From Malus domestica (lineage: Eukaryota; Streptophyta; Magnoliopsida; Rosales; Rosaceae): a stretch of DNA of 64,000 nucleotides. The translations under genes and the position numbers were made by a program. The notes beneath the pieces are model-generated. The model did no database searches and was not told the DNA's origin. It saw only the letters and a list, made by a program, of their open reading frames with translations. The stretch covers positions 9,767,501-9,831,500 of the forward strand of contig NC_091673.1 in assembly GCF_042453785.1 (NCBI RefSeq), written 5' to 3'. Shown piece by piece: positions 47,361 to 60,505 of the stretch (position 1 is its first letter; the number at the start of each line of letters is the position of its first letter).

Positions 47361-48093
47361 AAACACTCATCTAAGGCTCCTCATTTTTACAAAAATAAAG
47401 TTGCAATTCACCAAGTGGAGTTTAAAGGAGCTGAGCCAGAACAAATGATGGCCATGGAAAAGAAGGGATGGACATGTGTGCGGCAGAGATGACTACCCCC
47501 TTCAAACCTTTAATAGTGAAGGGGTTAGTCCAACCAGTCAAGGATCAGAAAGTGGTGATGAATGATGGTGGATTTGTCCCTATGAAACCCCTTAAATACT
47601 AGAGTTATTCTTTTGATTTAACCAAGGCCTCAGAGATCTATGAAGAGTTGGTGTGGGTAAGAGTGATCATGCCAGATAGCACCAAAAAGATGCCTAAGCC
47701 AGAATAGCTAAAAGGAAAGAAGTATTGCAAGCTGCACTATACCTTCAATCCTTCCATAACCAACTGTGTCCAGTTTAGGGATTAGATACAAGACTTTATA
47801 GTGAAGGGAAAATTGCTGTTGGAAAAACCACAAGCCAATATGATGATTGACAGGGATCCCTTCCCAGAAGCCCCAATAAACATGATCAACTTGACTTGGG
47901 CAGAAAAAAGGGAAAAGGAAAGCTACTTGGGAAGGAAAGTAAAAAGGGGCAAGTTGACAAACCAACAGAAAGAACTATCAAGCAACCCGAGAAACCCAAA
48001 GCAACCATGATTAAAGGACTGGTGTTATGTAGTAAGTGCCAGAGCGAATGTGAGTTAGAAGTACCAGCATTATGAGCCATTATTGATCAAAAA

Positions 48094-49160
48094 TTGATCA
48101 GAAGAAATGAGAAAAAGGAACAAGAAGCCTGCATTAGTATCATGCATGTAGTTGAGAAAAAGACGTCTAGAAATGTTTTCCAAAGGTTGGGAGGAGATTC
48201 TCAACCAAAGGGCTTATCAGAGGTATTCATAAATTATGAAGCCTCTGAAGAACTAGAAGACAAAGAAGCTAAAATACCAAAATGGGTGGATGTGAGGCCA
48301 CCCCATCCAAGCTATGTTGGTGGAGATGTTAGAATAAAGGAAAGGATAGTGAATCCAGTCACGAAGAGAATCCTGCCTCGACTTGGGAGGAAATGGTATG
48401 TGGTTGGAAATGATGGAAAAACTGTTAAAGAAATGGGAGCCTCTATGATCAGGAGAGGCAGCACAAAGCCCACATGAACTCATTAAAAGTCCCCATTACC
48501 TCGAAAACCTCTGAAAAATGTGAAGTTTGAGAAAGTACCTCATGGGAGAAGAAATCAACTTTAGTGGAAAAGCAAAAAGGATATAGAAAAAGCAAATAAC
48601 AATACTGAGGGGGAATGAGATCATGTGCCATAGAGCCCTTATCCTGGGAAGTACATAATCCTAAGAAGAGCTCAAGAGGACATGGTAATTATTCCAACAC
48701 CAAGATAAAGCCCGGAGCCAATATGTTTTGGATCTATCTCGCCTGAGATAGGAATGCCCCCATCGTTGCTGGTTGACACTCTCTGTGAAAACCTAGTGCA
48801 GGCACAAAACATTGGCATAATTTAGGAAGAAAGGTTGCCTGAGCTGATGTTGCCAAAAAAAGCACAGGTATGGTTAAATGAATTCATGGACCACATTGGG
48901 GGCAAGAATGAGGACTTACCTGAACCTAGCAACTTCCATATAAACATTACATTTGTTCTATCTGCCATGTTTTGTCCCAAGCATGATCAACCTGCCATAA
49001 TGGAGGGTGATTACTTGGCAATAAAACCTATGATGGCACATGTTAGTGTTAAAGAAGCGAGAAAAGAGGAGTTGGGCATAATAGGTTTGCCCGAGCTCAA
49101 AAAAAAAAGCCCAAGAGAGTGTACTCAGACAGAATGGTCTTCAATTGCCCGAGTTTGACC
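48094..49160 (+). pseudogene. gag-protease linker region remnant
   Basis: Frames at 48094-48477 (EKKTSRNVFQRLGG ... KWYVVGNDGKTVKEMGASM) and 48835-49145 (PSNFHINITFVLSAMFCPKH ... EGDYLAIKPMMAHVSV) fit the linker between gag and protease in this lineage. The frames are separated by stops. No zinc knuckle was noticed. Confidence 0.55.
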
Positions 49161-49169
49161 CTAGCCAAC

Positions 49170-49700
49170 CATCTTAAGCCTATTTATGTAACTGCTCATC
49201 TGAAGATGTGCCCTTCAAGTGGGTTTTGATTGATGAAGGGGTTGCGGTCAACGTGTTATCATATAAGTAGATGAAAATGGTGTGTAGAAGTGAGGAGGAT
49301 CTTATTCCGCATGGATCTAACAATTTTCAGTTTCTCTGGAGCCATCACTAGAACTCATGGGATATTGCCCCTAGAGGTTGACTTAGGCTTCAAGCAAATC
49401 ATGCTAGCCTTCTTCGTTGTGGATAATACTTCCACCTATAAAGCTTTACTAGGCTGAGATTGGATTTATTAGAGTCTTTCTGTGCCTTCCACCTTGCATC
49501 AACAAGTAGCAGTTTACCATGAGGAAGAAGCCATGAGACCAGGATTTTGGGAGATGGTGGAGGTCGAGTCACGGCCATTCCTCCCCACTGCCAATGTGGC
49601 AGAAGCCAGCTTTTATAATCCTAGTATTAGGATTCTCCAGTGCTTAGGAGCTGATGAGAACGGTTGCCCGACTAAGGTGACGGCCTAAAAGCTTCTAGAA
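49170..49700 (+). pseudogene. Retropepsin-like protease and spacer remnant
   Basis: Frames read HLKPIYVTAHLK, then a segment equivalent to VLIDEGVAVNVLSYK; the usual D-[GS]-G is DEG here. THGILPLEVDLGFKQIMLAF, FVVDNTSTYKALLG and LSVPSTLHQQVAVYHEE follow. This is the aspartic protease and spacer before RT in Tat-like elements. The active-site glycine change plus frame breaks indicate inactivity. Confidence 0.7.
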
Positions 49701-49829
49701 CAAGGGATATTCCTCACCAACGAAGAATGGGATATACCCCATATTGTCCTAAATCCTCAACACCACTTATGTCAGAACAAAAAAGAAATGACTAAGTAGT
49801 TGCAGTCAGGTTCTTAATCAACAGACTGT

Positions 49830-50123
49830 TGGTGCATGGAAAAGAGAGGAGAAGCAGGAAATGGAAAGTTGTTGCCCGAGCATACAACAAGAAGGTAAAA
49901 TTAAAGACTTTCAAGGAAGGAAAGTTAGTATGGAAATCAATTCTGCCTTTAGGAGCTCAAGTTAGAGGCTTTGGGAAATAGAGTCCTACTTAGGAAATAC
50001 CTTTGGTTATTCACCAAGCACTGGATAAGGAAGGATATTACTTGACAGATTTGGAGGAAAACTTGTAAATACATCCAGTTAATGCTAAGTTTGTAAAAAA
50101 ATTATCATCCAACTCTCTGTGAT
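49830..50123 (+). pseudogene. Integrase C-terminus joined directly after the protease spacer
   Basis: The frame reads VARAYNKKVKLKTFKEGKLV, then WKSILPLG, LVIHQALDKEGYYLTDLEEN and VNAKFVKKL, the very C-terminus of a gypsy integrase. It lies within about 100 bp of the protease spacer end, so RT, RNase H and the integrase core were lost in one internal deletion of at least 2 kb. Confidence 0.75.
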
Positions 50124-52181
50124 GTTAGAAATTATTATAGTGAAGAGAGTTAGTTATTTCAAATAGAAATAAAGTTAGATGGTGCAGTAAGAACTTCAAT
50201 ATAATGCAAAGTGAAGCAAGAAAAGGCAAAGAATAATTTTATTTCATAAAAAGAAAGTTACAATGGCCCTAGTTTAACAAATTTATATCTTCTCCCAGAG
50301 TGATTATTCTAGAGTAATAAGTCTGTATGGTTGTAAAAATTATGGTGGGCTTGGCCAAAACAGTGATGCTATTAACAAGTTAAGACTCAGTATGTTCCAG
50401 TTCCAGATTTTCCTTTTTCACTTCTTCAATCTGTTGTTTGAGTGTGCCAAGGAGAGTCGTCTGTTCAGCCTTTAGCACAGTAAGTTACTCTTCTAACTTC
50501 TAAATTTCAAAAGTTACCACCTTGATCTTCTCCTTTGTCAGTGAACCTTCAACCACCAACTGTTGAATATGGGTGGAAGTACTAGATTGTTTCTCCTTAA
50601 AGCACCTCACTCGATTGGATTGCCTCTCAGCACTCTGATGTTGATATCTAAAAGCCCTCAAGTTCTCAAAATATGATAGGAATGACTCATGCTAAACTCT
50701 TGATAGTTGATCATCCTTGAACAAATCTCTTATGGCATTCTCTATGTCATGAAGAGCTTTGAGGCTGAAGGAAGCTGAGAAGTCCCTCTTCGCCCACTCT
50801 TAAAAGACTCGGCGTTACTCTTGAAAGCTAGAAGATTCAGAAGGATGCCTTAATGATTTTAGCTTTGTCTTTAGTTACCCGAACTCTTTAAAAAGCTTGG
50901 GCAAAGCTACAGTTGTGGAAATAGGTGACAGGGAAGAGGGCAATGCTCCAGCTTTTTCAGAGGGCGCAGCAATAGAGGAGGTCTCAACAGAGGAAGGAGC
51001 CCGAGAAGTAGGAGCAATGGTGGTCTTAATCTTCTTCTTAGCCCTAGGGATAGGAATCCATGTGACCCTAGAAACTAAATGAGGTCGAGGAAGTTATGTC
51101 TTGCGCACTAGACGTGGAGGAGAATTGCTCAAGTCTTCTCCAGGGCCCTATTGCAAAACCAAGAAAAACAAAGTTAGGAGAGGGACTACAATTCAGAATG
51201 AAGGAATTTAAGATAAGAGAAGTCAATAGACCTGAATAGAGCCCGAGGCCTTAGAATGAGAGGTAGTGACTCCTGGTTGCTGGGTGGGATCACTCTTACT
51301 AACTGGAGAATGAGGAATTGTGCCTGAACCCTCACCAAATGCCTATAAATATCAAGGATAAAGAGCAAATGTCAGCAACTAAGTTATGTAAAAGAAGATA
51401 GAAGTGAAGACACTTCTATACCTGAGCAGGGTCTTGAGTAGAAGGATGAAGCTCCTCTGTAATGGTTGCTAGATGAGGAGAAACTTGTGGGCTAATTACC
51501 TCTAAGACCACGGGGATCTTAGGACTATAAGCTCTCCAAATGTTGTTAATGTTGGTTTTTGTGACTCATGTGCTGGAGATGGCTAGGGAAAATAAGAACA
51601 GAAAATAAGTATAAATAAAAAGTTATTAAGACAAAAAGATTCAAGATAGAAGTACTCACCGGATTGTTGTCTTATTTCACAAAGTGCGACATCTCCCCAG
51701 TTGACGAGTCAAACTGGGAAGTATGAGCCACCACTAAGGGAGAAAAAGGTTGAAAGAATGAAAAAAGAACCTTGCCCGACCTGAGAAGCAGACTCTCCAA
51801 CCTTAGCGTACAAAAGTAAAAGACGAGTGTTAAAGCTCTGAGATTGGTAAAGATACAAGTCTAAAGAATGTAAAATAGATATACTTTTGAAGACTTAGCC
51901 TGAGAAGGAGAAGCTTGTACCATTCAGGCTGGAGGTGAAAAGGCATCAATCAGAGATATCCTTTCTTCCCTTATGGCCTATTTCATAAATCTGGCAGAGT
52001 CAAGAAGAAAGTAGAAAAGAAGAAAAGAAGAAAAGGGAAGAACTCAGATGAGTGAAACTTAAGGTGCAAGCTATACCTCAAGTGCTTCCAAGGTGGAATC
52101 TTGCAGATTTTTGGCTTGTTGATACATCTCGGCCCCTAGGGGATCCTCCTTGAGACGATAATCGGCTTCTTAGTCGCTTGA
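50124..52181 (-). pseudogene. 3' antisense region of the gypsy element, distal part
   Basis: The minus strand continues the antisense gene interrupted by the LTR stack. It has polar, Lys/Glu/Ser-rich coding-like segments with exon/intron-like breaks, for example near 50930-51080 and 51430-51560. No domain is recognised; a coiled-coil tail is likely. Stops are frequent. Confidence 0.4.
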
Positions 52182-52804
52182 TGTCATGCCCCGACCGCGA
52201 ATAAAGACTATTCACGAGCTAGGGTGGGAGTCATATCTTAGCCATAGAAATAAATTCTACAACCAAAATATGGTGGAAAATAAAATAAAATTATAATGAT
52301 TACACATACATCAACAAAATCTTACATAAAATTTATTGAATATGTAGCAGAATGACTATGGTGCTCAAATTAATTCACAACAAGAACTACCAATTAAATA
52401 ATAATTAAATTGTAACAATTCTTTCAAATGCAAGAAATATATGCAAATGATATGGATGAATGCACTCACTCCTTTCTAATCCCGTTAACACATACCTAAG
52501 GCATCCAAGTCTGCACATCCTATACCATGCTTATACCACTTGGCTCCGGATACGTTACAATATGAGTTAACTCTCATTCATCCCTAATTTTTGTAATTAA
52601 ACTGTCAATTTCCACTTTATTAAACAGGCACTTCCCCCGATGCCCAAATGTATATTCAATCCATGCATCCTACGCCTGACATATACAAGATTTCATTATT
52701 TTTATAATCAACCAATTTGTATACTCAAGCCCTGCACCCTACGCCCGACATTAACAAGATTTCATTATTTTTATATTCGAGGCAAACTTCAGCCTTTGAA
52801 TATC

Positions 52805-55513
52805 CTCACTATGGAGCCAAAAATAATCACAAGGCGACACGTGGATTTTTGGGTAAAAAGGACAAAAATACCCTTGAGGTGTACCAAGTTTCTACACGCG
52901 AGTGATGCGATGAAAGTTAAGCACTCAAATTAAACCCTCTTGTTGTCAAATTGTAGTATAAATGCAAGTAGGGATCGTTCTAAACCAGGGATTAGGAGGG
53001 CTTACTAAAACCTCTAAACTTACTCAAAAACATAAAAACAAAGTTAAAAACGTTTGAATAGACTCAAGGGACTCAAAACAGATTCTAAAGACTCAAAACA
53101 ACTTAAAAACACTCAAAACTGCCTAAAAACACAAACTGGGCAGATTTGACTCTAACACAACTTTAGACGAATTTAGTGTTTTGACTTAAATCAAAACACT
53201 CTAAAACACAAACAAAACAGATTTTAAACACTTTGGAACAAGAAAGTAAAATGGGGGTTTTGATTTGGATGAATTTGAAATAAACAAGCAAGTTATGAAA
53301 CTAAGCAGATTATAAAATGAATTTGAGAAATAAAATGATGGATGGATTAGTTAGAGGTCCGTTCTTCACACATGACACACTTGTACATGAATCGATTTCC
53401 AATTGTTTTTCAATAAACTATGATGGTCAACACCCCAGATTAACCGTGATGCACAAATTAACCCTCAGATTTTCCTTTACTCATTGAATTGGATGAATGC
53501 ATGCGACAACCCAAATCATTCTCTAAAAGTCCCCTATATGAATGCATAATAGAGATACAATCAGAGATCATTACGTTCAATGAAAATCATAAGTGTTGAC
53601 GAGGCAATTATAACTATGAATGCATGATACAATTGCCAAGAATTCAATTAACGCGATTGTGATAAACAACCTTCACTACTCATGAATATAAACTTGTAAC
53701 GATTAGGTGAAACTCATTTATATTCTAGCATCTAATTCATGCATGAAAACTAAGTATGCATCCTTAATAAACATACAAGAATCAGTTATGAATAAAATAG
53801 ATAATTGAATTGCAATCACAACTTATCAAATCACAATTGGAAGAAATCAATTCATATCTCAAGCATGTTCATGGCTTCAAACTTCCCCCTAACTAAATAG
53901 GGGTTTAGCCACTCATAATTGCAACAAAATTAGAAAATAACAAAGTAGACATTGAAAGCAAGAATGAAGTACACCTAAAACGCTCCAAAGTTCCAAGCTT
54001 GAAACACCAAGGACCTTTGTTTTCACCACCTTGTTGTAGCACAAGTGTCTAGGATGTGTATGGATATATGGATGGAATGGATTTGCACGGCTAAGAGATG
54101 AAAGTGTATGGATTGGTGAGATGTAAAATGTAGTGTCTTTGGATGATGGCCCCCCAAAATTATGGTGAAGGGTGGATGTATTTATAGGCTAGGGAGAGGA
54201 GTGTATGGAGTTGTAATGAGTGTATGTAATGGGTGTAGTGGGTGAGTGTTGTGGTAATGAGTGTATGTAATGGGTGAAGTGGGTGGATGTTTGGTAATGA
54301 GTGGATGTAATAGGTGTAATGGGTTGTGGTAATGAGTGGATGTAATAGGTGTAGTGGGTGGATGTTTGGTAATGAGTGGATGTAATGGGTGTAGTGGATG
54401 GATGTTTGGAGAATTGATGTGTTGGGTGAAATGAGTGGATGTAGTGGTAGGTGAATGGATGTGTTGGGTGAAATGAGTGTGCTAAAATGGTTATTTATAG
54501 GGAGAGGATGATGCACAAACTTCAAATTTCGTCCATTCCTTTTGCTCCAAGCATATGCTATCCATTCCATGCCAAAAAATGATCCAAAATGCACTTTTTT
54601 GCCACATTAACCCTTTGGACCTACAAACACACGAAAATAGCTTAAAATACTAAAATAACTACGAACTAACAACATAAATGCCAAGAAACAAGCTAACTAA
54701 GTCGCATAAATATGCTCCTATCAGCGAGCAGTAGACAATCATCCTCAACCAAGTCAAAAATGCTCCAAAAAAGGTAACCAATTCCAAATTATCTCATCTA
54801 TCCTCATTTTAGGTAATTACTTCATAACCTATAAATTGTTCCATATAAATAGAGATTAATTGGCTAATTAATGAATTAATTCCTAAATTTATTAATCAAC
54901 CAATTAAATCACCAATCACACCCAAAAAATACCTCTTTTGGCCGGTTACCCACTCCCCCAAAGGAACCGGCCATCTCCTTTTATTTCCTACCTTTTCTAC
55001 CATATCTTTCCTTTTTATGATAATAATTAGCTAAGATAAATAGGGAATTATTAGCTAATTATTTCATAAAATCCCAATTACCACAAAATATCCCCAAATA
55101 TGCACTAAATGGCCGGCCATCTATTGCTAGAAAAGAAATTGGCCATACTTTGCTTATTCATCCCATTAATCAGCTAATTCATTTGGTAATAATCCTTTTG
55201 CCAAATTAATTAGTCAATTAATCACATAACTCCCAAAATCATATTAAATCAAGAACCCTATCCCTATAAATAGGCTCCTATTTTCACCCAAAACTAATTC
55301 CAATTCTCTTACAAAAAATCACAAATGCTCTATACACTATTTCTCTCTAAAATTCTAACTTTGGCATCGGAGGTTCTTCGGCCAAACCCCCCGCCCCCCC
55401 CCCCCATTCATCATGAGCACGTGAGGCTTTTGACCTTAACCTAAGGTGCTAGTTGTTTTGTAAGTGCAAAATCGTCCAAGAGCGAGGAGGAGAAAACTTG
55501 CATCCACACTCAC
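52805..55513 (+). mobile_element. Solo LTR 'X' with 5-bp duplication CTCAC
   Basis: X runs 52810-55508, starts TATGGAGCCAAAA (probably TG originally) and ends TTGCATCCACA; CTCAC flanks it at 52805-52809 and 55509-55513. Without its nested insertion it is about 873 bp. A TATA box (CCTATAAATAGG) lies at about 55263-55274. A second copy in reverse orientation starts at 63281. Confidence 0.75.
52898..54728 (-). mobile_element. Solo-LTR-like element 'Z' with 5-bp duplication GCGAG
   Basis: Z runs 52903-54723 (1821 bp), starts TGATGCGATGAAAG and ends CTCCTATCA; GCGAG flanks it exactly at 52898-52902 and 54724-54728. On the minus strand it begins TGATAGGAGC and has TATA-like CCTATAAATA (about 54179-54188). 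54180-54480 carries a local tandem repeat of GTAATGAGTG(T/G)ATGTAAT. It is the innermost member of the stack. Confidence 0.75.
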
Positions 55514-56941
55514 AACTTAACTCTTTACACAGTTGAGCACTTGACACAACACAACTCTTTTTCTTGCTTTGCAATGTATATGTATATGTCATGTTCACAT
55601 AGATATCAATACTCACATTTTATCTAACAAGCCTGTAAGCTTTAACATAAATCAAATTAATTAGTAACAAAAGTAATATAATCATAATATTAATAACAAA
55701 GTAATAATTTATAATCTATCGCATAAAGTGTTGCTCGTTGACCACTCTATATATTTTTCCATCGTCTCATCCATCTTGGTCGGGCAACCTATTTTTATTA
55801 GAAAGGAATAGACATTCATGTTAGAGAAAATAATTGTTAGAGTGAAATATATGTCTCAAAGACCACAAGGCATGAAATTATGTCTCTAGCTTTTCCCTTT
55901 CCAAACATCATCTTTTATTTTTATTTTAGCCCACCACTTCTACGTCTTCTCATCCTTCTCTCAATCTTGGTTTGGAATTTGAAGTGAAGAATTGTCTTCG
56001 AGGTTAGGACGAAAGCTTGCAAATACACACAGATTTAAGTGGTTCGCCAAATCGACTACATCCACTGGGGGTTTGCTTTCATTGTATTTTACCATATATG
56101 ATAAACTTACAAATACAATGAAAGATAGCTTAAAGCCTTTACATGATGTAAAGTAAATAGGGAAAACGAGAAAAATGATCTGGGAAGGAGATGAGGTTTT
56201 TATTCTTGTTTCCCCGGTGTGTTGTTGTTGGTGGTGTGGTTGTTCTCTTTTCATTTCTCTCCTCCCCTTGCTTTGAAGAGAGAATATAGACAATTAATTA
56301 AAATTCCCCTAGGCTAGTGAGTAAACACTCTAAAACAACAACAACATCTTGCCACATGCATGCCAATACATACACATACCTTGTCTATGGCTCTATATAG
56401 ACTCCTACCTCTCCAATGTTTAGGGGTGAGTAATCTCACTACATTAACTCAACTTGCCAACTCACTCCTAATTGGTAAAAATATCAAACCAAACTCAACA
56501 CTTAGCCACGTGTATAAGCCAAAGGCCTCCCACCTCAACACCCTAATTATTAGCTTATATTAATTACCAACTTCCATCTCAACCTATCTAAAGTGGTGAC
56601 TAACCCCTCCTCTTTATTCTCTAATGGTTGGCAAAACTCTACTTAGCCTTTGTGAGAAAATAAAGCCAAACTCATGCACTTAGACACATGCACGTATGTT
56701 ATATAGACTTCCACTCCATCACTATAGAGTAGTGAATAATCACCATAATAATGAGTTTCTAATGATTGCAAATTGCCACATAAGATACCATAAAAATATC
56801 GAAAATGGAGATATCCAAAATTACATACTCAAGTTCTCCATTTAAAAAAAAAAAAAAACTAGGTATTACACTTAAGGCCCTAGATTAGAAGAAAATGAAG
56901 TTGTTAGCTCTTAAGCACAAAATGTAAGTAAAAAGGGAGGG

Positions 56942-58790
56942 TTGAAACAAGATTCACTTACTAAAAGCCTTATGTTTCTTCATGTCCAACTCAGCCACAG
57001 AAGCAGAAAACTTGGAAGATTTAGCGGCATGTGCCATTGTTCTCTTCTTGGAAGGGGTTGCTCGCAGACCAGGGATGGAAAGCTAAGCTTGAGGTCGCTC
57101 TTCAGGCTCCTGAAGTCTCTATTACTGTTGCCCAAGTTCGATGCGTTGCCCGAGGCTCCATTACAGGTTCTGCCTTGCCCTCAGAGTCTCCAAGTAACTC
57201 GGAGACGTCCCCACCTGCTCCAGCACCTCGTCTTTCTACTTCAACCGTGGCTTCTTAAAGCACAAAGGCATCCTCAACTTCTTCATCTTGCCCAACATCT
57301 ATCTCGGCGGGGTTGCCTTGAGCTGGAAGTGTAGGGAAACCAAGAAAAGTATTAGAAAATGGCATATTCATAAAATTACAAGTTAAAGAAGTAAAAGGTA
57401 CCTATCAGAAGAAGTTGGTTCTTCTGATGAATCATTTCCTTCCAACTTTCAAGCTCACTCGGCTTAGGATAAGACTTGATGGAAAGATGCTTGAAAAGGA
57501 AATTATGTGCTTCACGTAAGTCTCCTCCATACTTATTGGTCCACATTGTTTCCCACCAAAAAGCGAAGCTTGAAGTACATTAGAAATTGAGGGCTATAGG
57601 TTTTCTGGCAACCTTGCTTATGACCTCAAGGTTGCGTCAGGTAGCTCGGAAAATGACTTCTGAACAGAGTCAAAGAAGGGGATTGGAATAGCTTGTTTGA
57701 AACCCATCTGCCAGCTACAGAAGTTTGGATGATAAACTTCTAGCCCGCGTTCGTAGCGGTCACTCCTCACACCCCAAACCAGGTCTCTCGACTGGATACA
57801 GCTGATAAATTTCACTCTACAGAAGAGGCTGGCGTCTTCTCCAAAGGCGTTTTGAAAGGCTTGGTCAGAAAACCAATGATACATTCTAAAAACTGAAGCT
57901 CCCTAATCCAAGTCTACCCAAGTCCTGCAAACTCTAAAGAAATAGAGACAAACGAATGTAGAGTGATTGGTTGGAGAACCTTCGGCTAGAATTTGGGCAG
58001 AAGCAACACTCTCGGGGCATTCAAGGTTAGGAGCCCGAAGCTCAAGGAAATACCATTGAAGCCAAAGCTGAATCATCCAAGTTAGACCATTAAGGTTGGT
58101 TTCGAATGGTTCACCCTTGGTAATCTCATGCAGGATATGGTAGAGATGAAAGAGAATGAAGGGGTTCGCGGCCACATCATCAAAGTTGTGTAGTGATTCT
58201 ACTAGAGGGATCTGTTCAACTTTTACTCCCTTAGACTTGTTTGGGACATGTTTATTGAGCCAGTACGGTAGAAATTACATATGCTCTTGGTCTCTGTTGG
58301 TGTTAGAGGAAGAAGGGCCAAATTCCTTCTTAGAAAACGGGATAAAACCCGTGAAGGAAGTTCCATAACTCTCAAAAGTTGCAGAATTATATTCCAATTG
58401 AATCATGGGACCAGAGCTACTAGCTATCAACGATCAGGCGAGAAGGATGAGCCCAGTCATGGGTAACATCTACGACCCTGCCTGAGGGCTTTAGCCTGAA
58501 GACTTGTGCCATGTCAAGGATGGTATGAGACATGGGCCCCATCATAAAGTCAAAAGTGTTGGTGCCCGAGTTCCAGAATAAGAGTGCAGTTGTCAGTAGC
58601 TTGGGCTTGGCAATGACAGTAGTCTTCGAAAGCACTATCAGCTCATAAATTCTGCTGTTCATCCATTTCCTTTTAAAGATGGGCTCGAGCTCGTTTATCC
58701 ATTGTGTACATGCCTCATCCTTCATAAGTGGGAAGCCGCGACGATGGTTTGACCATTTAGAAGATGAAATGCTCGACTTAGCCTAAAATG
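56942..58790 (-). pseudogene. Antisense plant mobile domain (PMD) ORF of the gypsy element
   Basis: The minus-strand frames, in order, read INELEPIFKRKWMNSRIYEL, FMMGPMSHTILDMAQVFRL, RVVDVTHDWAHPSR, FLPYWLNKHVPNKSKG, LVESLHNFDDVAANPFILFH, LYHILHEITKGEPFETNLNG and MIQLWLQWYFLELRAPNLEC. This is the PMD, found in MAIN/MAIL1-type nuclear proteins and in plant transposons. Two or three stops or frameshifts break it. It lies antisense to gag-pol, between pol and the 3' LTR, and was later split by solo LTR Y. Its role in the element is unknown. Confidence 0.8.
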
Positions 58791-59348
58791 GGTTGGGGTA
58801 TACCAATTCTCCTTGGGCATATTGTTTTCTACAACTACAAGGACTTGAGAAGTCAATGCAGGCCCCAAGGAGTGCGCTCATCCCTCCTTGAAGAAAAGTT
58901 TAGTGTGCAGGCCTGCCCATGGCAATGCAAACCATTAAGTAAATGGCACGGCACATGGTGGAAAGGCCCTCACCAGATTTGCAGGAAGATTGAGTTCGAG
59001 CAACTTTGGGTGTCATTGGATGATTTTGAGGAAAAGATGGGAAGAAAGTTGGAATTAGAGGGCAAGAACTTAAAAACGAGAGAAGTTTCTGGAAAATCTG
59101 AAGGCTTTGAGAATTCTGGGAAGTTCTAGGAATTTGAAGGCTTAAAATGACTAAGGTACTTTGTCGAGGAGTTTAAGTGAGGATTATATAGTAAGTGATT
59201 AATTAACGATGGAATTCGTGGGTTAGTACAAAGGTTTTAGGAAACCAACAGCTGCTTTAAATGGTGCAAGTACCGAGTGAAGGCGTGCGGCTATTTAATC
59301 ATTATTAGCGACTTGGGTTGCAGACTCAACATTGATTAAAGGGGGCAC
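58791..59348. other. Gypsy 3' untranslated region and polypurine tract
   Basis: No recognised domain; possibly the promoter of the antisense PMD gene. The polypurine tract AAAGGGGGCA abuts the 3' LTR. Confidence 0.5.
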
Positions 59349-60505
59349 TGTTTAGGTTAATATTTGAACATTGGACCTAGATGAAGGAAAGTTTAAGGAT
59401 GCCAACTAAAAGGGGATTTGCCCAAGCCCAAAGGCACAGTGAAGCCTTCTCAACAAAGATACAAACCACGCGCTTACCACTGAAGTGACAAGTGACAAAA
59501 ATTAACCTACTACCAGCCAAATAACACTTTCTATTGGCATTCTAAGTAAAAAGCTAATGACTCACAACCCTTTAGATGCTTTCGAGCAAGAGCAAAGTTA
59601 TAGCAGTCGGGCTAATTGGCCTATAAAAGAAGGAAGAGGCCCAGAGACAATGACACTCAACCAATCAAACAAACAAACATACAAACTCTGCTCTCAAGCC
59701 AGATTTGCATCCAAAAGCTGAAATCAACCCAGATTCAGTCATTTTTAGCAACAAGCTATCTCTTGTCTAGTTTAAAAGCTCTGTTATCTCCCTTAGTGGC
59801 GTAGTATCAATCCCTTATGTAAACTTGTTTACCACTCATCATTTTTTAGCATAGAAACCCCTGTTAATTTAAAGAGAAGTGATTGCAAGAGGTTCAACCT
59901 TGGCAGACAATGTGAAATCTTGCTCGACGCTCTTTGTTTGTTTTCTAAATTAGCAGATCTATTACTTAATGCATTCTTCAATATGTATTCAAGTTATTTC
60001 CACCTATTTTCCTACTTTAAGAGTCTCATTTGCATATGGATCCGGCTAGTTTAATGGATATGTTATCATTAAAAGCAATATAGGACCAAACAAATGACTT
60101 AATGGGATTTGGACTCCTTTCATTCAAACATACAAGACTATGAACTAAAAGTCCTTGTTTGCAAAGCAAGAAAAAGAACTTAATGTAGACGTAACCCATT
60201 TGCGACAATCCTTTGATAACAAGAAGTCCGAGTAACTTGGAGCGCAAGTAATTGACTTAAAACACTCTTGTTCAACATCTGCTATACTGAGATAGCAATG
60301 GCACGCCTAGCACTCAGTTAGTTTTGATTGCAAGCCTCAAGGCCTACACCTAAGGCTCCACAAAGGCACATTTCAGAACTAACTTTGTCCTCTTCTTGTA
60401 GCACATCAACAAGCAAGAGCCTGACTACACATCCAAAGTGACAATCCCTTAGGGAGCTGTGCTGAGGTCCGAGGATCCTTCTCCAAAGAAATCTTCGCCC
60501 AAACA
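59349..60505 (+). repeat. 3' LTR of the gypsy element
   Basis: 1157 bp, starting TGTTTAGGTTAATATTTG and ending CTTCGCCCAAACA. It has scattered substitutions and short indels against the 5' LTR, consistent with an old insertion. TATA (CCTATAAAAG) is at about 59621. Confidence 0.93.

Larger units (their letters stand above)
52177..56875. mobile_element. Solo LTR 'Y' (contains two further insertions)
   Basis: Y runs 52182-56870, starts TGTCATGCCCCGACCGCG and ends GGTATTACA, as in a common class of plant LTRs. Flanks are CTTGA (52177-52181) and CTTAA (56871-56875), 4 of 5. Without the nested 2.7 kb it is about 2.0 kb. No coding region is seen. The antisense PMD gene of the host gypsy is found on both sides, which confirms insertion. 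Confidence 0.62.

Noticed and set aside
48253..48631. Minus-strand frames over the gypsy linker region
   Set aside because: They overlap a plus-strand gag/protease linker recognisable by order, and show no PMD or other domain.
54160..54594. His/Thr/Ile/Pro-rich minus-strand ORF of 144 codons
   Set aside because: It spans a GTAATGAGTGGATG tandem repeat in LTR Z; peptide repeats reflect DNA repeats.
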